DNA of 64,000 nucleotides from Trichoplusia ni. Taxonomy: Eukaryota; Arthropoda; Insecta; Lepidoptera; Noctuidae. Below the pieces are notes generated by a model. The model did not search any database. It saw only the letters and a program-made list of their open reading frames with translations, and was not told the DNA's origin. The position numbers were made by a program, and so were the translations under genes. Of this stretch, positions 37,731-49,700 are shown in pieces. Each line of letters starts with the position of its first letter. The first letter of the stretch is position 1. The stretch covers positions 10,478,001 to 10,542,000 of the forward strand of contig NC_039483.1 of the NCBI RefSeq assembly GCF_003590095.1, read 5' to 3'.

Positions 37731-40653
37731 GAAGTAGTATATAATAATATATCCCATATAGTAAGGATTATACGAAACCCGACTAAGATGCCGGTTATTA
37801 CTCAAAGTTGGCAACCCCACAGATTGATTGGTGGGTCCTAGCCTAGGCATCTATAAAAAAATGCTGAAAAATGATAAATACAAGGGTAGGACTAATTACT
37901 TAATTTTTCAATGAAGGCAAGAGGAAGATTTCTCTATAAGCCGAGTGGGCCCGGACCTAAGGCGGCAAAATTTTGTCTTTTTATTTGGTTGGTTGTGGAC
38001 GCGTGTTTTTTATTTTTAACCTTCCAGCCAACATGAACAATATTGAACAATTCAGTTTCAATTATATCACTTAAAAAATCATATACGGCGATGTCGGCGA
38101 TAGGGATTATTTGAAGTTATGCTTATTACTTTACTTTAAAGCTTTACAGCAATGGTGTGGCAATATCTCTTTATTGCAGCCAAGCATCAATCACATACTC
38201 AATCACATACGTATATTACCAACATATTTACTGGGTTGCTGACGGCCATTGGAGACCAAAATTTTAGTACATAAAATTGTCATAAAAGTTCTACTATTAG
38301 CGGACGGAATTTATTTCTATTTGTAAAAAAAACATTTCGTGCTAGGGACAATTTAAGTGCGGTGCTAGATCATAACGCTAGTCGAAATGGATTTTCAGAT
38401 GTACTTATAATAAAATTAGTATACATATAATAATATTATTACGAACTTTTTGGAACTAAGACACGAAAGATTCATTAGTACTTCAAGAAACAATGGTTGA
38501 ACAACTTATGAGTTTAAGAAGTTAAACGGGATGCAGCCGGCACGGCAGCCATGTAAGGAGAACGAACCATTGTGTTCACTAGGGTTCGTTCGCAACATGT
38601 TCGTAACAGACGCAGTACAGTGACAAGAGCAAACTTTTAAAATCACGGAAATGATTCGATATATGAAACTATAACATTGTCTTCAAATATGACTAAGAAG
38701 TGATTCAATTTTAAGAATAAATAAATAAGTCGACTAATTTTATGCAATCCCTATTTTGAAAGTTATTGTAAAAACCAGTTTTACTGGTTTTCATAGAGCT
38801 TAGGAAGTTTCGTAGTGTTACACATTTTCTTTAGCCGGCAACCCTAGATTAGACAGGCACAAGGTCGACGGCCGCAACATGCGACTTGCGCGCGCGCCCA
38901 GCCCGACTATCAACGATTATATTATAGCGGCGACAAATAAATGTACCCATTGTATCAATCAACACTGCGCTTTAATGAGCCTAATGGAACCCTTATCTTG
39001 TATCCAGAATTGACTTCACATGATGCGACGTGTTTTAGCTTCATTATCTTACTCTCGTTAATAACGATCAAGTTTGCTTTGACAAACGATGGCTTCCTGT
39101 TTCGATTAAATGACATGTATGTTGGCCTAATCCTAAATCGGTTGTAGCTACCACAAATATCATTTGCTCTGCGTAGAAGGCTGTGTTGGTAGAGGTAGAG
39201 TGTATCGTAAGCCATCATATAGAACGCGCATCGAATCTCTCCGTGTCTATTTCTGTCCATCCGTCGCGTCGGGGCGGGGCGAGCTCGGAGCCCGCTAGGC
39301 CCGCTACTAGCGACGCTGCACTTGTTTCAAGTGCATACCGTTTTGCTATCTTAATCGAGACGAGTTTAATGGACGAGAAGAAGAGTTTCTTGGGGTAAAC
39401 TTAGAAGAATGCTGAGCTACATAAAAAGGAGGTATTGTTGGTGTTGAATATAATAAAATAACATCAATCCGTTTATAATGTCCACATTTTAACCAGTTTT
39501 TGGAGGTCTGCAACACCTCTGCTCGGTTTGGTGTTAAGGCTTAAGGTGAAACTCAGTGAAGTCATTAATTATTCTACATGTAGGTAAGACATATCATCAC
39601 TTTTACGTGTCATTTTATTAAGAAAGCTGGAGTAAATATTTCCTATCTACCTATCCAGAGAAATATGTTGACACAAACTCAGGGGCCCCCGCCTCTCCTC
39701 TTCAGAACATCTAGACTAGCCTTTAACTGATTGGTTTGTTTGGTGAAAATTTGGAATATAATGTGATGAGGATAAATTATGTTTCAGCAGCTAATCCATG
39801 CTCCAGAATGCTTCTCTGATGAATATCTGAGTGGTAAAGCTTCTGCAGTGACAAGCAACTGCCTTACATAAAATGTACAATTAATTATCATTATTAACAG
39901 AATCTTTTTTCTAAACTGTTAACTTTAAACTACAAAGCTATACCAGGTTATATTTCTTACCTAATTATATTGTAAGTGATTACATAAAACCTAAATAATT
40001 ATGAGAAGGCCATTGTTGTCACTAGGCATATATAACCTGACTAATGAGTACAGCACAGCTGTTGAAAAAACCTTTCTTTATGTTTGCATTTCACATTGAT
40101 GACTAATGCTGGCTGTTATCAACACATTAGGTAAGCATATACTTAGCCCAACTACAAACATCTTATGTTATGATCATTATAACTATCCTACAACAGCCAT
40201 TCTAGTTACTTGGATCTCAACACTTATTTGGGCTAACAGCAATAATTTCTTTAATGGGAAAAAATGCTGTGCATTTATGAAGATTATATACCAGGTTAGG
40301 AAAATAGTAATTAATATATTTTTATATATTAATATATAAAATAATAATTAATACTAACTGTAGTTTCCAGTAGTGAGTTGGAAATAAATATGAAAATAAT
40401 ATACTTAATATGTTGTTACATTATTTTGACTATTTTTGGTCACCTTTGATGAGAATGTAGTTCAGAACACATCACACTTGCAACTAAACTTTGGTATTTG
40501 ATGGATTAATATTTGAATAAAGCAGGTGCAGAGATGTTGCAAATTGTAATTGTAAATAACTTGTATGAATGTAACTTCTTTTTATTACAGTTGGATACTT
40601 GGATTGCTGCTGATGAGCGGAACAAATATAAATGGCTACTTATTTATCATGAA
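37731..40653. other. Intergenic stretch, no gene recognised
   Basis: AT-rich, with a GC island at 39255-39320. No conserved peptide or RNA gene was found. Confidence 0.6.
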
Positions 40654-40930
40654 ACTAGCTGTTGCCCGCGACTTCGTCCCCATGGGTAGAAGATATAAGT
40701 TATGATTTATACCTGCCCTGTTTTTTTTCACATTTTCCATTGTATCTTCGCTCCTATTAGTCGCAGCGTGATGGTTTATAGCCTAAAGCCTTCCTCGATG
40801 AATGGTCTATTCAACACAAAAAGAATTTTTCAATTTGGACCAGTAGTTCCTGAGATTAGCGCGTTCAAACAAACAAACAAACAAACAAACAAACAAACTC
40901 ATCAGCTTTATATATTAGTATACAGTATAG
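40654..40930 (+). mobile_element. Short retroelement copy with (CAAA)n tail
   Basis: Head ACTAGCTGTTGCCCGCGACT, a middle with TTTTTCAATTTGGACCAGTA, a run of about seven CAAA units at 40867-40898, then an AT-rich TATATATTAGTATA end. It looks like a complete short unit of the CCCGCGACTTCG group. Confidence 0.65.
40867..40898. repeat. (CAAA)n microsatellite
   Basis: About seven uninterrupted CAAA units forming the 3' simple repeat of the retroelement copy that contains it. Confidence 0.9.
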
Positions 40931-41707
40931 AAGTATAGATAGAAGTTTAGATAAGGTAATCTTACTATATTATTCTGGTTTTTAGAAAGTTTTTAATTTT
41001 GAAGGAAAAGGAGACAATCCTTATTTTTTACCTAAGCAAATGGAGCAGACATAATTCTGATGTGATGTATAAATCATGATTACTAATGTTAATAGAGCAA
41101 TCTATTAACATTAATATAATTATTTTTAATCTTCAATAGGGTATTTTCCAAAAAATCTGTTTAGTATGCATGACAGATTTAAAAATACATTGGATATGTA
41201 CTTTTTCTTTTATCTCATAAACAAATGAAGTACATATACAGGGATTTCAAATCTCATGTGAGATCACTTATCAGTACACTTTTTACTAGAAAGTGTTCTT
41301 TATAGTGCAACTACCAAACTTGTGTCTCTTTTACCTTCCTAACTTTTTAATAATGAGATAAAATTAAAAATATGTTTTCAATATTTAATGGACATCTGTC
41401 TGACCGGGCTACACATTTATATTTGTTCAAATACCCTGTTAAGTTAAATATTTTGCAAACTTTTATTTTTACTGTCATTTCTATTTCTAGTGTCCACTGC
41501 TTAATGATGGCAAGTATGTTGCATTTAGTAAATTTGATCCCTAAGCCAACCCACTGACCCTACAGTGATACAGTATAGGGCAGCTGGTAATGTTAATTTT
41601 AAATTGAAGATTACCATTGTCAGTTCGTATATCAGTATATCATGTTGATGAGATCAAATAGGCAATTGTAACAATGGGAAATTAAGTTTTGGATTAGTAA
41701 GGCTCAC
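40931..41707. other. Probable start of the first intron of the gene at 41708-41981
   Basis: AT-rich with no second exon visible. Sequence down to about 28 kb also shows no matching minus-strand exon, so the first intron is very long or the other exons are too short to recognise. Confidence 0.5.
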
Positions 41708-41981
41708 CTTCAGGATACGCTTGTTTGTTGACGATGGCGTCGATGACGATATGCGTGGAGTTGTAGAGCGGGCCCATGGCGCGCATATCGAACTCCACGC
41801 TGGCGATGTACGTGGTGTTGATGATGGGCGTGGAGTAGTTCACCTCCACCATCTCCATCACGTCGGCCACCTCCCGCAGCATGCTGCGCGTTATGTTGTT
41901 CATGTTGTGCCCGATCTCGGCCGCCGCGCCGCTCCAACCCGCCACCATTAAACACAACACCAACTTCCACATTTTGGCCAT
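41708..41981 (-). CDS. First coding exon of a signal-peptide protein, possibly prominin-like
   Basis: The minus strand reads MAKMWKLVLCLMVAGWSGAA and continues to AYPEG at a clean donor (GAAG|GTGAGCC). The product starts with a signal peptide. The mature start is acidic/hydrophilic and has four N-glycosylation sequons (NIT, NYS, NTT, NST), so it should enter the secretory pathway. The GP..N.TH..ID.....AYPEG segment recalls the N-terminal ectodomain of prominin-family five-pass membrane glycoproteins just before their first membrane helix. That comparison is by eye and weak. The exon is GC-rich against AT-rich flanks, 274 nt, and ends one base into a codon. The remaining exons are not found in the window. 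Confidence 0.6.
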
Positions 41982-43238
41982 TAATGGGAACTGTCTATAC
42001 CACTAACATAACTGACACAACTTGACACACCACGAGCTGACGCACATTAACTATTTTTAATTCGGTTGAGGGTAAACTCTTTGTTTGCAAAACAAACTTC
42101 GAGATACTAGTTTACTAAACATAAACAGTCGAATAGGGTCGGTAGCACTTGAACTATAAAACAAAGCTTTTTATCACTTTTCATAAACTTTGTTTGCATT
42201 AAATATTTAATAAAATGCAAATATACACTTTTTATGTTATAAACTGCATATTTATATTATTCTTTTGTTACAATGTAAAATCAACCGACAGTAAATCCGA
42301 CGGTGAACACGTAACGGCGAATACCGAGCGCCGGTCGCCGAACGATTGATTCGAAATTTCGTTCGCGTTCAGTACTGCACCAGATGTCATGTTATAGACG
42401 AACTGACCGAAAAAAAAGTTCATTCGGTCTTACGTCGAGTTGCCAGCGAATAATTTTGTTGTGAGTTTCGGGGAAAATATAAAATGGCATGTAGAAAACT
42501 AAAGGTAACAATCAGTCCACAGTTTTTCTTTCATATCACACGTAATCTGTTAACATCTTAATTGGTTAATCTAGTACGTAAATCAACGGTACTCTGAAGA
42601 AACGCAAAGCGTGCGAAAGAGAAGGCATTATCTAACGAATATTACCCGCAAGTGAAAAAAACAAACGAACAACGATGCGTGAGACATTTAAAGAAGAAAT
42701 CTTACGCAGACATTTATAGTAAAATAATTTACATATTATCATACTAAAATTTAATTTCACAGTTAGTACGTCTTTTATCGTCGTCGTTCCTCATGTCCAA
42801 AGCGTTTTTTTATATGACTTAGTGTATCTGGTACATTCTACATCTATGGTTAATTAATTTAAAACAGTAAAAGAGTGTTAAACCAGTGTAATTTTATATG
42901 AGTCATGAGGAAGTACCTAAGCCACGTTTTTGTTTTGTCTTTCCGCCTAAAATTTCAGAGATTATGGATTTTCCTTGAATCAGTGCTAAAACATTGCGAT
43001 GGCAAGGATACGAAATGTCAAAGGAATGAACTGGTTTGAATGTACAATGCAGAGCCACTCTGTGGTTTCCATTCTTAATTTCTTATCAAGCAAGCTTCCA
43101 TTCTTAACAAAGTCTGAGCAATAATTATATTGATTTAAGTCGATTCAGATAATCGGTAACTTATTAGTATGTCAATTTCGGTCTATGACCTTTATTTAAC
43201 GTAGTAGTTTTATTTATTATGTTTTGACAAATTTTCTA
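41982..43238. other. Upstream region of the 41.7-kb exon, no other gene
   Basis: AT-rich sequence that probably contains the promoter and 5' UTR of the minus-strand gene starting at 41981. A GC-richer stretch with CpGs lies at 42295-42370. I cannot place a transcription start. Confidence 0.5.
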
Positions 43239-43868
43239 CGATGGGTCCTACGTAATGGGCCAAAATGTTAAATGATAACTTTACAGGAGAGGTTTCCAAA
43301 GTTTAAATTTATTTTAACTTCAGATTGATAAAGTCGAACTTTACGATTAAGTATTTGCTGGTTTACTGAGACAGCTATCCTCCTCATATATACGATGGTA
43401 TTTTATGTATACATTAGACAGGTTTTATTTTACGTCATATTGGCCATTTTACGTTAGTTTTTCTTTAAATTATTGTTCTTTATAGACACAGTATCAGGGC
43501 CAAAGTGTCATATTGGCCATTATACGCGAATTTCACAAATTAGCAAAAAGCAGATACTCATTTCTCGACCCCTGGACAACTTAGTTCGGTAATTGAATAC
43601 CATCTTTTATTATTAAACTAAGTTGTAACCCAAAAACACAACAATGACATTTCGTGTTCATAGCAGTTTGGCCGTTGTCCGTTTCCAATTCACGTTACAT
43701 AGGCCTATGTAACGTTAATATAAACGTTACATAGGCCTATGTAACGTGAATTTAAACGTTACATAGGCCTATGTTTTGACACTTATACGTTTAACGGACA
43801 ACGGCCACATAATCAAAAAGTTAAAATGGAAAAATTGTTAGTTTGGCCCATATACGTAGGACCCATCG
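43239..43868. mobile_element. MITE with CGATGGGTCCTACGTA inverted ends
   Basis: The two ends read CGATGGGTCCTACGTAATGG and, in reverse complement, CGATGGGTCCTACGTATATG, and both continue GGCCAAA. Several GGCCA.T..TACG words are subterminal. An inner inverted pair GGCCGTTGTCCGTT / AACGGACAACGGCC (43670-43684 and 43793-43806) surrounds a palindrome array. There is no coding capacity. The superfamily is not clear because no target duplication is obvious. Confidence 0.7.
43692..43774. repeat. 32-bp tandem array of a perfect 24-bp palindrome
   Basis: Units start at 43692, 43724 and 43756. The core ACGTTACATAGGCCTATGTA plus ACGT is its own reverse complement. The first two copies are complete, and the third keeps its first 19 bases before diverging. 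Each unit can fold on itself, and the array sits at the centre of a larger inverted repeat. Confidence 0.9.
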
Positions 43869-44934
43869 ACTATAATACATTTACAACCTAGACATACTCT
43901 TAAAATAATAACTACCAACTATATAGATTACTATATTTGTGCCGATTGAGGTCCTCAGCAGCCGCGGCATCAGAGCTAGGGCAGCACGACGAGCTGGGAA
44001 GATGAGATGGCGCAAGAGAATCGACACAAGTAGCGTCCAACGCTAAAGGCCTACCCATCTTCCAAGGGAACAAAAACTTACCATCCGGTCTCTTGCCATG
44101 TTCGTGTACCAAACCAATAGGTAGAACCTATTACATACAGCAGCTACGCCAATAGCAACGAGAGCTGGACGGATAATGAGCTCGACCGTGGTGTCCGAGG
44201 CTTCTGACCACTTCACCACAGTGGCAGCGATGCGGAGAACGAGAAGAAGCACCTAGTCTTAAGGCAGCAGCGAGACGGAAAGCTGTGTTGTCAAACAAGG
44301 TGCCTATATTCGACGACGGTAGTGCATAAAGCCAAATACCCATACTAAGTGGGCGTCAGTCCCACTCACACACTCACAGGCTGTCCTACAGCTTCTGTGA
44401 TGATGGGAAGGTTTTGTACTTGGACAGCCGAGTCTCCAGGCATCCACATTCTGTAAACATTAAAATATAGAAAAGACATTTTAAAAGCCACTTTTGGCCA
44501 ATTTCAAACATACGCTAACTTAGCTGTAGATATATTTCTAATTTTTACTGTTCTCTCAACAATCTATTTAGGAGCTCCTCTGTAGCATTCAGGTAACATG
44601 CATCAGCGTGGTCTGTGACGAGATGGATAATAGTTAGCACCAAGCAGACTTTTGTAGGGAGAAATTATTGGAGTGATTTTAAGGATTGAAAAATAAAAAC
44701 GACTTTATGACCAACCTCGGCAAGTTGAGGACACAAATTAAGCTCAGTTGGATCGAAAAAGAGAGTTTACTCAGCCTGGACTGGATAAGTATGATAGCTT
44801 TTGAGACTTCAGAGTTGGACGGATTCACTTTTAGAACGAAGGAGGTTATCATAATCACAAATAGAGCCCAGGTCATCATTAATCGGCATCAGTTATCATA
44901 AAATGTCGATACAGCAGCAAGGTGGACAACATCA

Positions 44935-45010
44935 AGACAAGTTTTTGAGGATCACACAAAAAGCTTGTCCTACGCGAGGATCGAACCCAAATCACGTCGC
45001 GCACAGTGGG
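44935..45010 (-). repeat. Possible tRNA-derived SINE fragment
   Basis: On the minus strand GGGTTCGATCCTCGCGTAGG contains a pol III B-box-like core (GGTTCGATCC), followed by ACAAGCTTTTTGTGTGATCC. A matching A box upstream is not clear. Tentative. Confidence 0.35.
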
Positions 45011-45900
45011 TTGGGCGTGAGGATCTCAATTCTCAAAACTACTAAATCATTAATTTTAGTCAATGTTTTGTAGGCAGGTATAATGAATAGACGGGCAGAG
45101 CCTTACGAAAATAAAGAGGCACAATGAACAGTTGCGCGGCTCCGTCGTGATAATGCCTGATGTTTAAATAGTAGCAAATCCTCTGAATAATTTTTGATTG
45201 GATAGTTCTTTTGTTTTAAACAGACAGAAAGGATGCAACAAATTATAAAATAAAAAACTGGTTCTTCCTAATACCTACGATGGCTGGCAGCAGCTGCGCC
45301 AGACACAGTAACGCACTGCAAGGAAAACTTTAGTGGTGGTCGTGTATGCCCCTTGGCTTCGCACAATCAACGTATTGCTCCATCTCGTGTCCACCGTAAG
45401 CCTTCAATCTCATTGGATTCAAAGTCAAATATGAATTTAAGCTGATGGTCTGTTCGTCTTTAATGTTGGACGACTTGGCAACCCTAGCAGTCGAAGACAC
45501 AACCAACACACCTTTATGCAAACCATTTTCTTGGTCTGTTTTTCGGATGGGAAATCCGCTATGGAATGGATGGGAATTCCAAACTGAGCGGAAGGGAGTG
45601 TCAGACTTTTGTTATATAACTAAAACTGTAGCCCTTTGTGTGCCGAGCCACGGTAACCCTTTCGGACAGTCACTCTGCGTCTGCCCCGGCAGGACGCCTA
45701 TGTTAGGCCCGACTTATTATATACCTGAGGCAGTAGTGAGCAGGCATTTCCACTTATGAGCTTTGGTTAAAAGTGTTTACTTTTGTATCATAGGCGGGGG
45801 CTCGTCGTTTTGTAGTGGGGTTTTCCATGTCGAATAATTTGCTTGGCTGTTAAATCAAAATGCTTCTTGAGTACGTATATTATATTTTTTGTTATTATAA

Positions 45901-46013
45901 ACTTAAAACATACGCCAACAGTAAAGTGTTGAGCATGCTGATTGCATAGACGAGAAGCATCGCGACCCTCGACTTCCGCCTGCCGCGCCGCTTGTGGTAG
46001 AGCTCTAAGTAAA
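45901..46013 (-). other. Short GC-contrasted open frame, possible terminal exon
   Basis: After a possible acceptor (TTTACTTAG) the minus strand reads LYHKRRGRRKSRVAMLLVYA then ISMLNTLLLAYVLSL and a stop. This is a basic stretch followed by one hydrophobic segment, like the end of a membrane protein. No partner exon is identified and SLC26A11 has its own stop upstream, so this may be chance. Confidence 0.25.
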
Positions 46014-46449
46014 CCCTTATGTGTTTGTTATGTAACTTATTTATTAAATAAAGTACATCATACAAATAGAATTAGCATTTGAAATTTCCTTAATTACTTC
46101 TTAACTACTTCCAATTTATGTATACTTTGAAAAATACAGTTAATAAAGGTATGTTTTAAAACGTTCACGCTATACCTTTGACGCCAGTGATGTAAATTAT
46201 ACCATGTACTGTACCTACTAAGACCAGTAAGAAATCAAGACTAAGTACTATTCACACTACTGGCGGATCCCCGACAGAGGGAGGGCAATACATGACAAAA
46301 ATATCTAAGATTTTCATTTTGTCGTAGCTTTTACTATACCCATGGTATAAGTCACAAAGTATAATTAATAAGTAAACGTAAAAAAATACTTTAATGTAAC
46401 TTGAGCGTAAAATTATTAAGCATATACCAAAATGAAATTTTCAATTTAA

Positions 46450-46455
46450 TTTATT
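46450..46455 (-). terminator. Candidate poly(A) signal of SLC26A11
   Basis: AATAAA on the minus strand, about 250 bases after the SLC26A11 stop codon. It is the nearest canonical signal I found, but cleavage is not demonstrable from sequence alone. Confidence 0.4.
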
Positions 46456-46707
46456 AATATCTTATTCATAAACTCAAAACTGCCGAAGGATCACTTACAT
46501 CAAGACTTGTTCTGCTATCGCTGGACTACATACTGAGTCATGAGTGGTTACGATGACTGAACACTACAACGTGAGCCACTTAATACAAACTTATTCTGTA
46601 GCACTTCTGCGCCTGAGCCTACCTAATAGTCTGTTAAGATGTCTTTATAACTAGTTAAGTTCATTTAGGCACACACACTGATAGCTAAGCAAGTCGCCCG
46701 GGTGCGC

Positions 46708-49700
46708 TCACTGGGCCAGCAGCGCGGCGGCCTCCGAGGGCGCGGCGGCGCGCGGCTCGGGCGCGGCCGCCAGCGCGGCGCCGGCGCTGGTGGCCCGCAG
46801 CGCGCGCCGCTCCACGCCCGCCAGCTGCTCGTACTTGTGCAGCAGGTCGGCGCTCACGTTGTAGGGGAGCAGGCGGTGGCCGGCGGCGGCCAGCGCGGCG
46901 GCCAGGCGCTCGAGCGCCTGCATGGCGGCGTGGTCCAGCAGCGCCAGCGCCGCGCAGTCCAGCAGCACGGCGCGCGGCCCGCAGCGCGCGGCCGCCAGCA
47001 CGCGCCGCGCCACGCGCTCCGCGTTCACGTACACCAGCCCCGCGCCCGCGCGCACCACCAGCGCCGAGCCCGCCTCCGTCTGACACACACGCATGCTCAC
47101 TATTACTATTTAAAATATAACATACACACACATACATTCAATTCGTTTTTAAGTGTATACCTATAGGTAATGTTACTGTAAATCCCCAACTATGACAACT
47201 CTTAAGATCTTCTTTTAAACGGAATCTAAATTACCCTGTATTCGAGGTTTAACTAAAACCGGTAAAAAATATTAGGCAGTGTCCCAACATATCCATCTAC
47301 ATCAGTGATTCCCAAAGTGGTCCAGGTGGACCCCCAGGGGTCCACGGGAGTCTTGCTGGGGGTCTACGTAGGCGTAAATAAAAAATGGGGGTGTATAAGA
47401 TGTTAATGGGGGTCCACGAAAATTTATCTGCTGGTGAGAGTAAAGAGCAAAACTGTGCGACTAACGATTGTTAACTGACCGAATTTGACCAGTAAACAAA
47501 ACGGTAACGAGACGTTGTTTTGACAGTTCAGTGATAGTAGAAAATATTTATAGGAACACATTCCAACACATTTCCATACTTTGTGCTTACTAACGCCCTC
47601 TCATCCGTTAGTAACCAGATGTCGGTTATTTGGGTAACGAGTAGTGTTTTATAGGAATGGTTTCGTGTTACGCCTGGTTGAAATTTTAACTATTCGTAAC
47701 AGAAACGATTCGTTTTTGACTTATAGGAACCGGGCATTAGTGTGACAAAATGTATATTAGTCAAATACTAATATACATTTTGCTAGTGTGGATGCAAGTG
47801 CATGCTAGTGCCGGAGACAAGTAAAACCTTTTTTGTTGTAGTTCTTAAGTATTTTGTTTACGTGTACAAGTCGGTAGATCACAACTGCTTGCATATATAG
47901 GTAGCTTAGTAACTTACAGATATATTGATTGTCCTCTTTCACTTGAAGACAAACTAATTTGCTAAGACAAAAAAAATGATGTATAACGCGAGAGAAGCAC
48001 TGCTTCTCTAAAAAGGCTGAATAATTAATATTGCAGAGCAATTAATTTTGTATTTTTTTCTTGCAAATAACTACTAATTTTATAAAATAGTAATTTCATA
48101 ATCATTTTAAGTAAATTGATTTTGTTTTATCAAAACTATTCCTTTTTGGAAAGAGCGAGCGGTTCGTAGGCGACGGGAAAAGGGCGAAGCTTGGGCTTCG
48201 ATACCAGTTTGTCACGTTTTAAAAATGCATATACACGGAGCGTGTGAACTCATTGATTTGATGAAATGTAAGTTATTGTTTTATGGACAATTTTGGGATT
48301 TCACATCGTCGTACACCACACACTTCGTATACAATTTTTATTTCTAAAATTAGTGGTACATTAGGTACTTTAAAATTGATACCGTTTTGTAAAAACGTCT
48401 GTATTTTTCGCGGCTTATTAGTTGTTTTTTTTTTTACCTTTTATAAGCCGTTATTTTATTTCCGTAATAGTAAAATAATATCCTATGCTAACGATAGATA
48501 AACAACCATGGATCATAAATCTATATAAATTTAAAAAAGGCTTCCAAACATTTTGGCTGCAATCAGAAATATCCAAAAAATATCCTGGACTGAGGGAAAT
48601 AGCAAGAAAATTTTTAATAGCTTTTCCCTCGACGTACCTTGTCGAAAGGAGTTTTAGTGCCGTTACAGACCTCTAAAGAAAAAAATGAGCAAATAAACCA
48701 TCACAGAGCGAGGGTATTTACGGTTATTGCTCACAAAAATAAAGCCGAACATTGATTGTTAGCTGACACTCCATCAAATTCCTTCTCTTCTCCTTCCTCA
48801 CTCTCCAAGTGCTTCCCATTAAAATAAATGATGACCTGAACTTATATTACCTTATTTATTTTTTCTTGTAAATCTATTCTTTTAATAAAAAAGTATTATA
48901 TAATGTACCACTTTTCGTTTTGATTTTACCTGAATGTAGGGACAGAACTCAGAAGCGACATAATTTTTATTTTTTGGTAACTTCAGGTATGTGGTGGAAA
49001 TGTAGAAGCAGGGGTCAGTCCACCGAAACCAGCAAAATTTGAAAGTGGTCCACGAGAAAAAAAAGTTTGGGAACTACTGATCTACATGAACGTGTGTGTT
49101 ACGAACATAAAATCCATTGGAAGAAGGAAGGGATAAAATAATTCAATCAAAGGGTTTTTATGCGTAATGCTAAAACACGAAAGAATGTTGCAGACCGTGT
49201 GAAACGGTAACCGGGTTACCTTGAGCGTGTGCGCGTGCAGCGCGGGGCGCATGAGCTGGCGCAGCAGCACGGCCAGCGAGCCCAGCGCGCCCGCCAGCAC
49301 GGCCAGCTCCACCGTGCGCGCCACGCTCACGCAGAACGTCAGCGCCAGCACGCCCAGCTCCGCGCGGTCCCGCCGCCACAGCTCGCGCACCGCGCTCACG
49401 TCCACCTGCGCTCGGCACAACCGTATGCTTATATTTATGCATAATGTACTCAATTCGCTTAAAGGGTCACTGGAAAATCACCGTTTAATTGTTCCACATT
49501 GAGTAACTGCGGTAGATTCAATTAAGACGTCAGGGGTTATCGCTAGTAATACGCCCTCGAGGGGCGATGGACTCATATAACGTTACTTATAGCTACGTGT
49601 TTTCTTAAGCTACGCTGTTCGTCATTCATGTATTGTTGTGAATCAACTTACCGTTTGTACCACTGTTGCACTGTTTACAAATCATCCTCTTTGTAGCTTC

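Larger units (their letters stand above)
43869..46449. other. Intergenic stretch, no gene recognised
   Basis: Contains a possible tRNA-derived repeat near 44935-45010 and a short minus-strand frame at 45901-46013, both listed separately. The rest is AT-rich with no conserved peptide. Confidence 0.55.
47303..49079. mobile_element. hAT-family DNA transposon relic in SLC26A11 intron 8
   Basis: The ends read CAGTGATTCCCAAAGTGGTC and, in reverse complement, CAGTAGTTCCCAAAC, typical hAT termini. Both sides carry the identical 8-bp target duplication ATCTACAT (47295-47302 and 49080-49087), the hAT hallmark. The element is about 1.8 kb and keeps only the C-terminal hAT dimerisation region, so it could not move by itself. 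Its insertion does not touch either exon border. Confidence 0.9.

Noticed and set aside
46702..47166. 154-residue plus-strand frame
   Set aside because: It is the antisense shadow of the GC-rich STAS exon of SLC26A11. The minus strand has splice support and a conserved domain.
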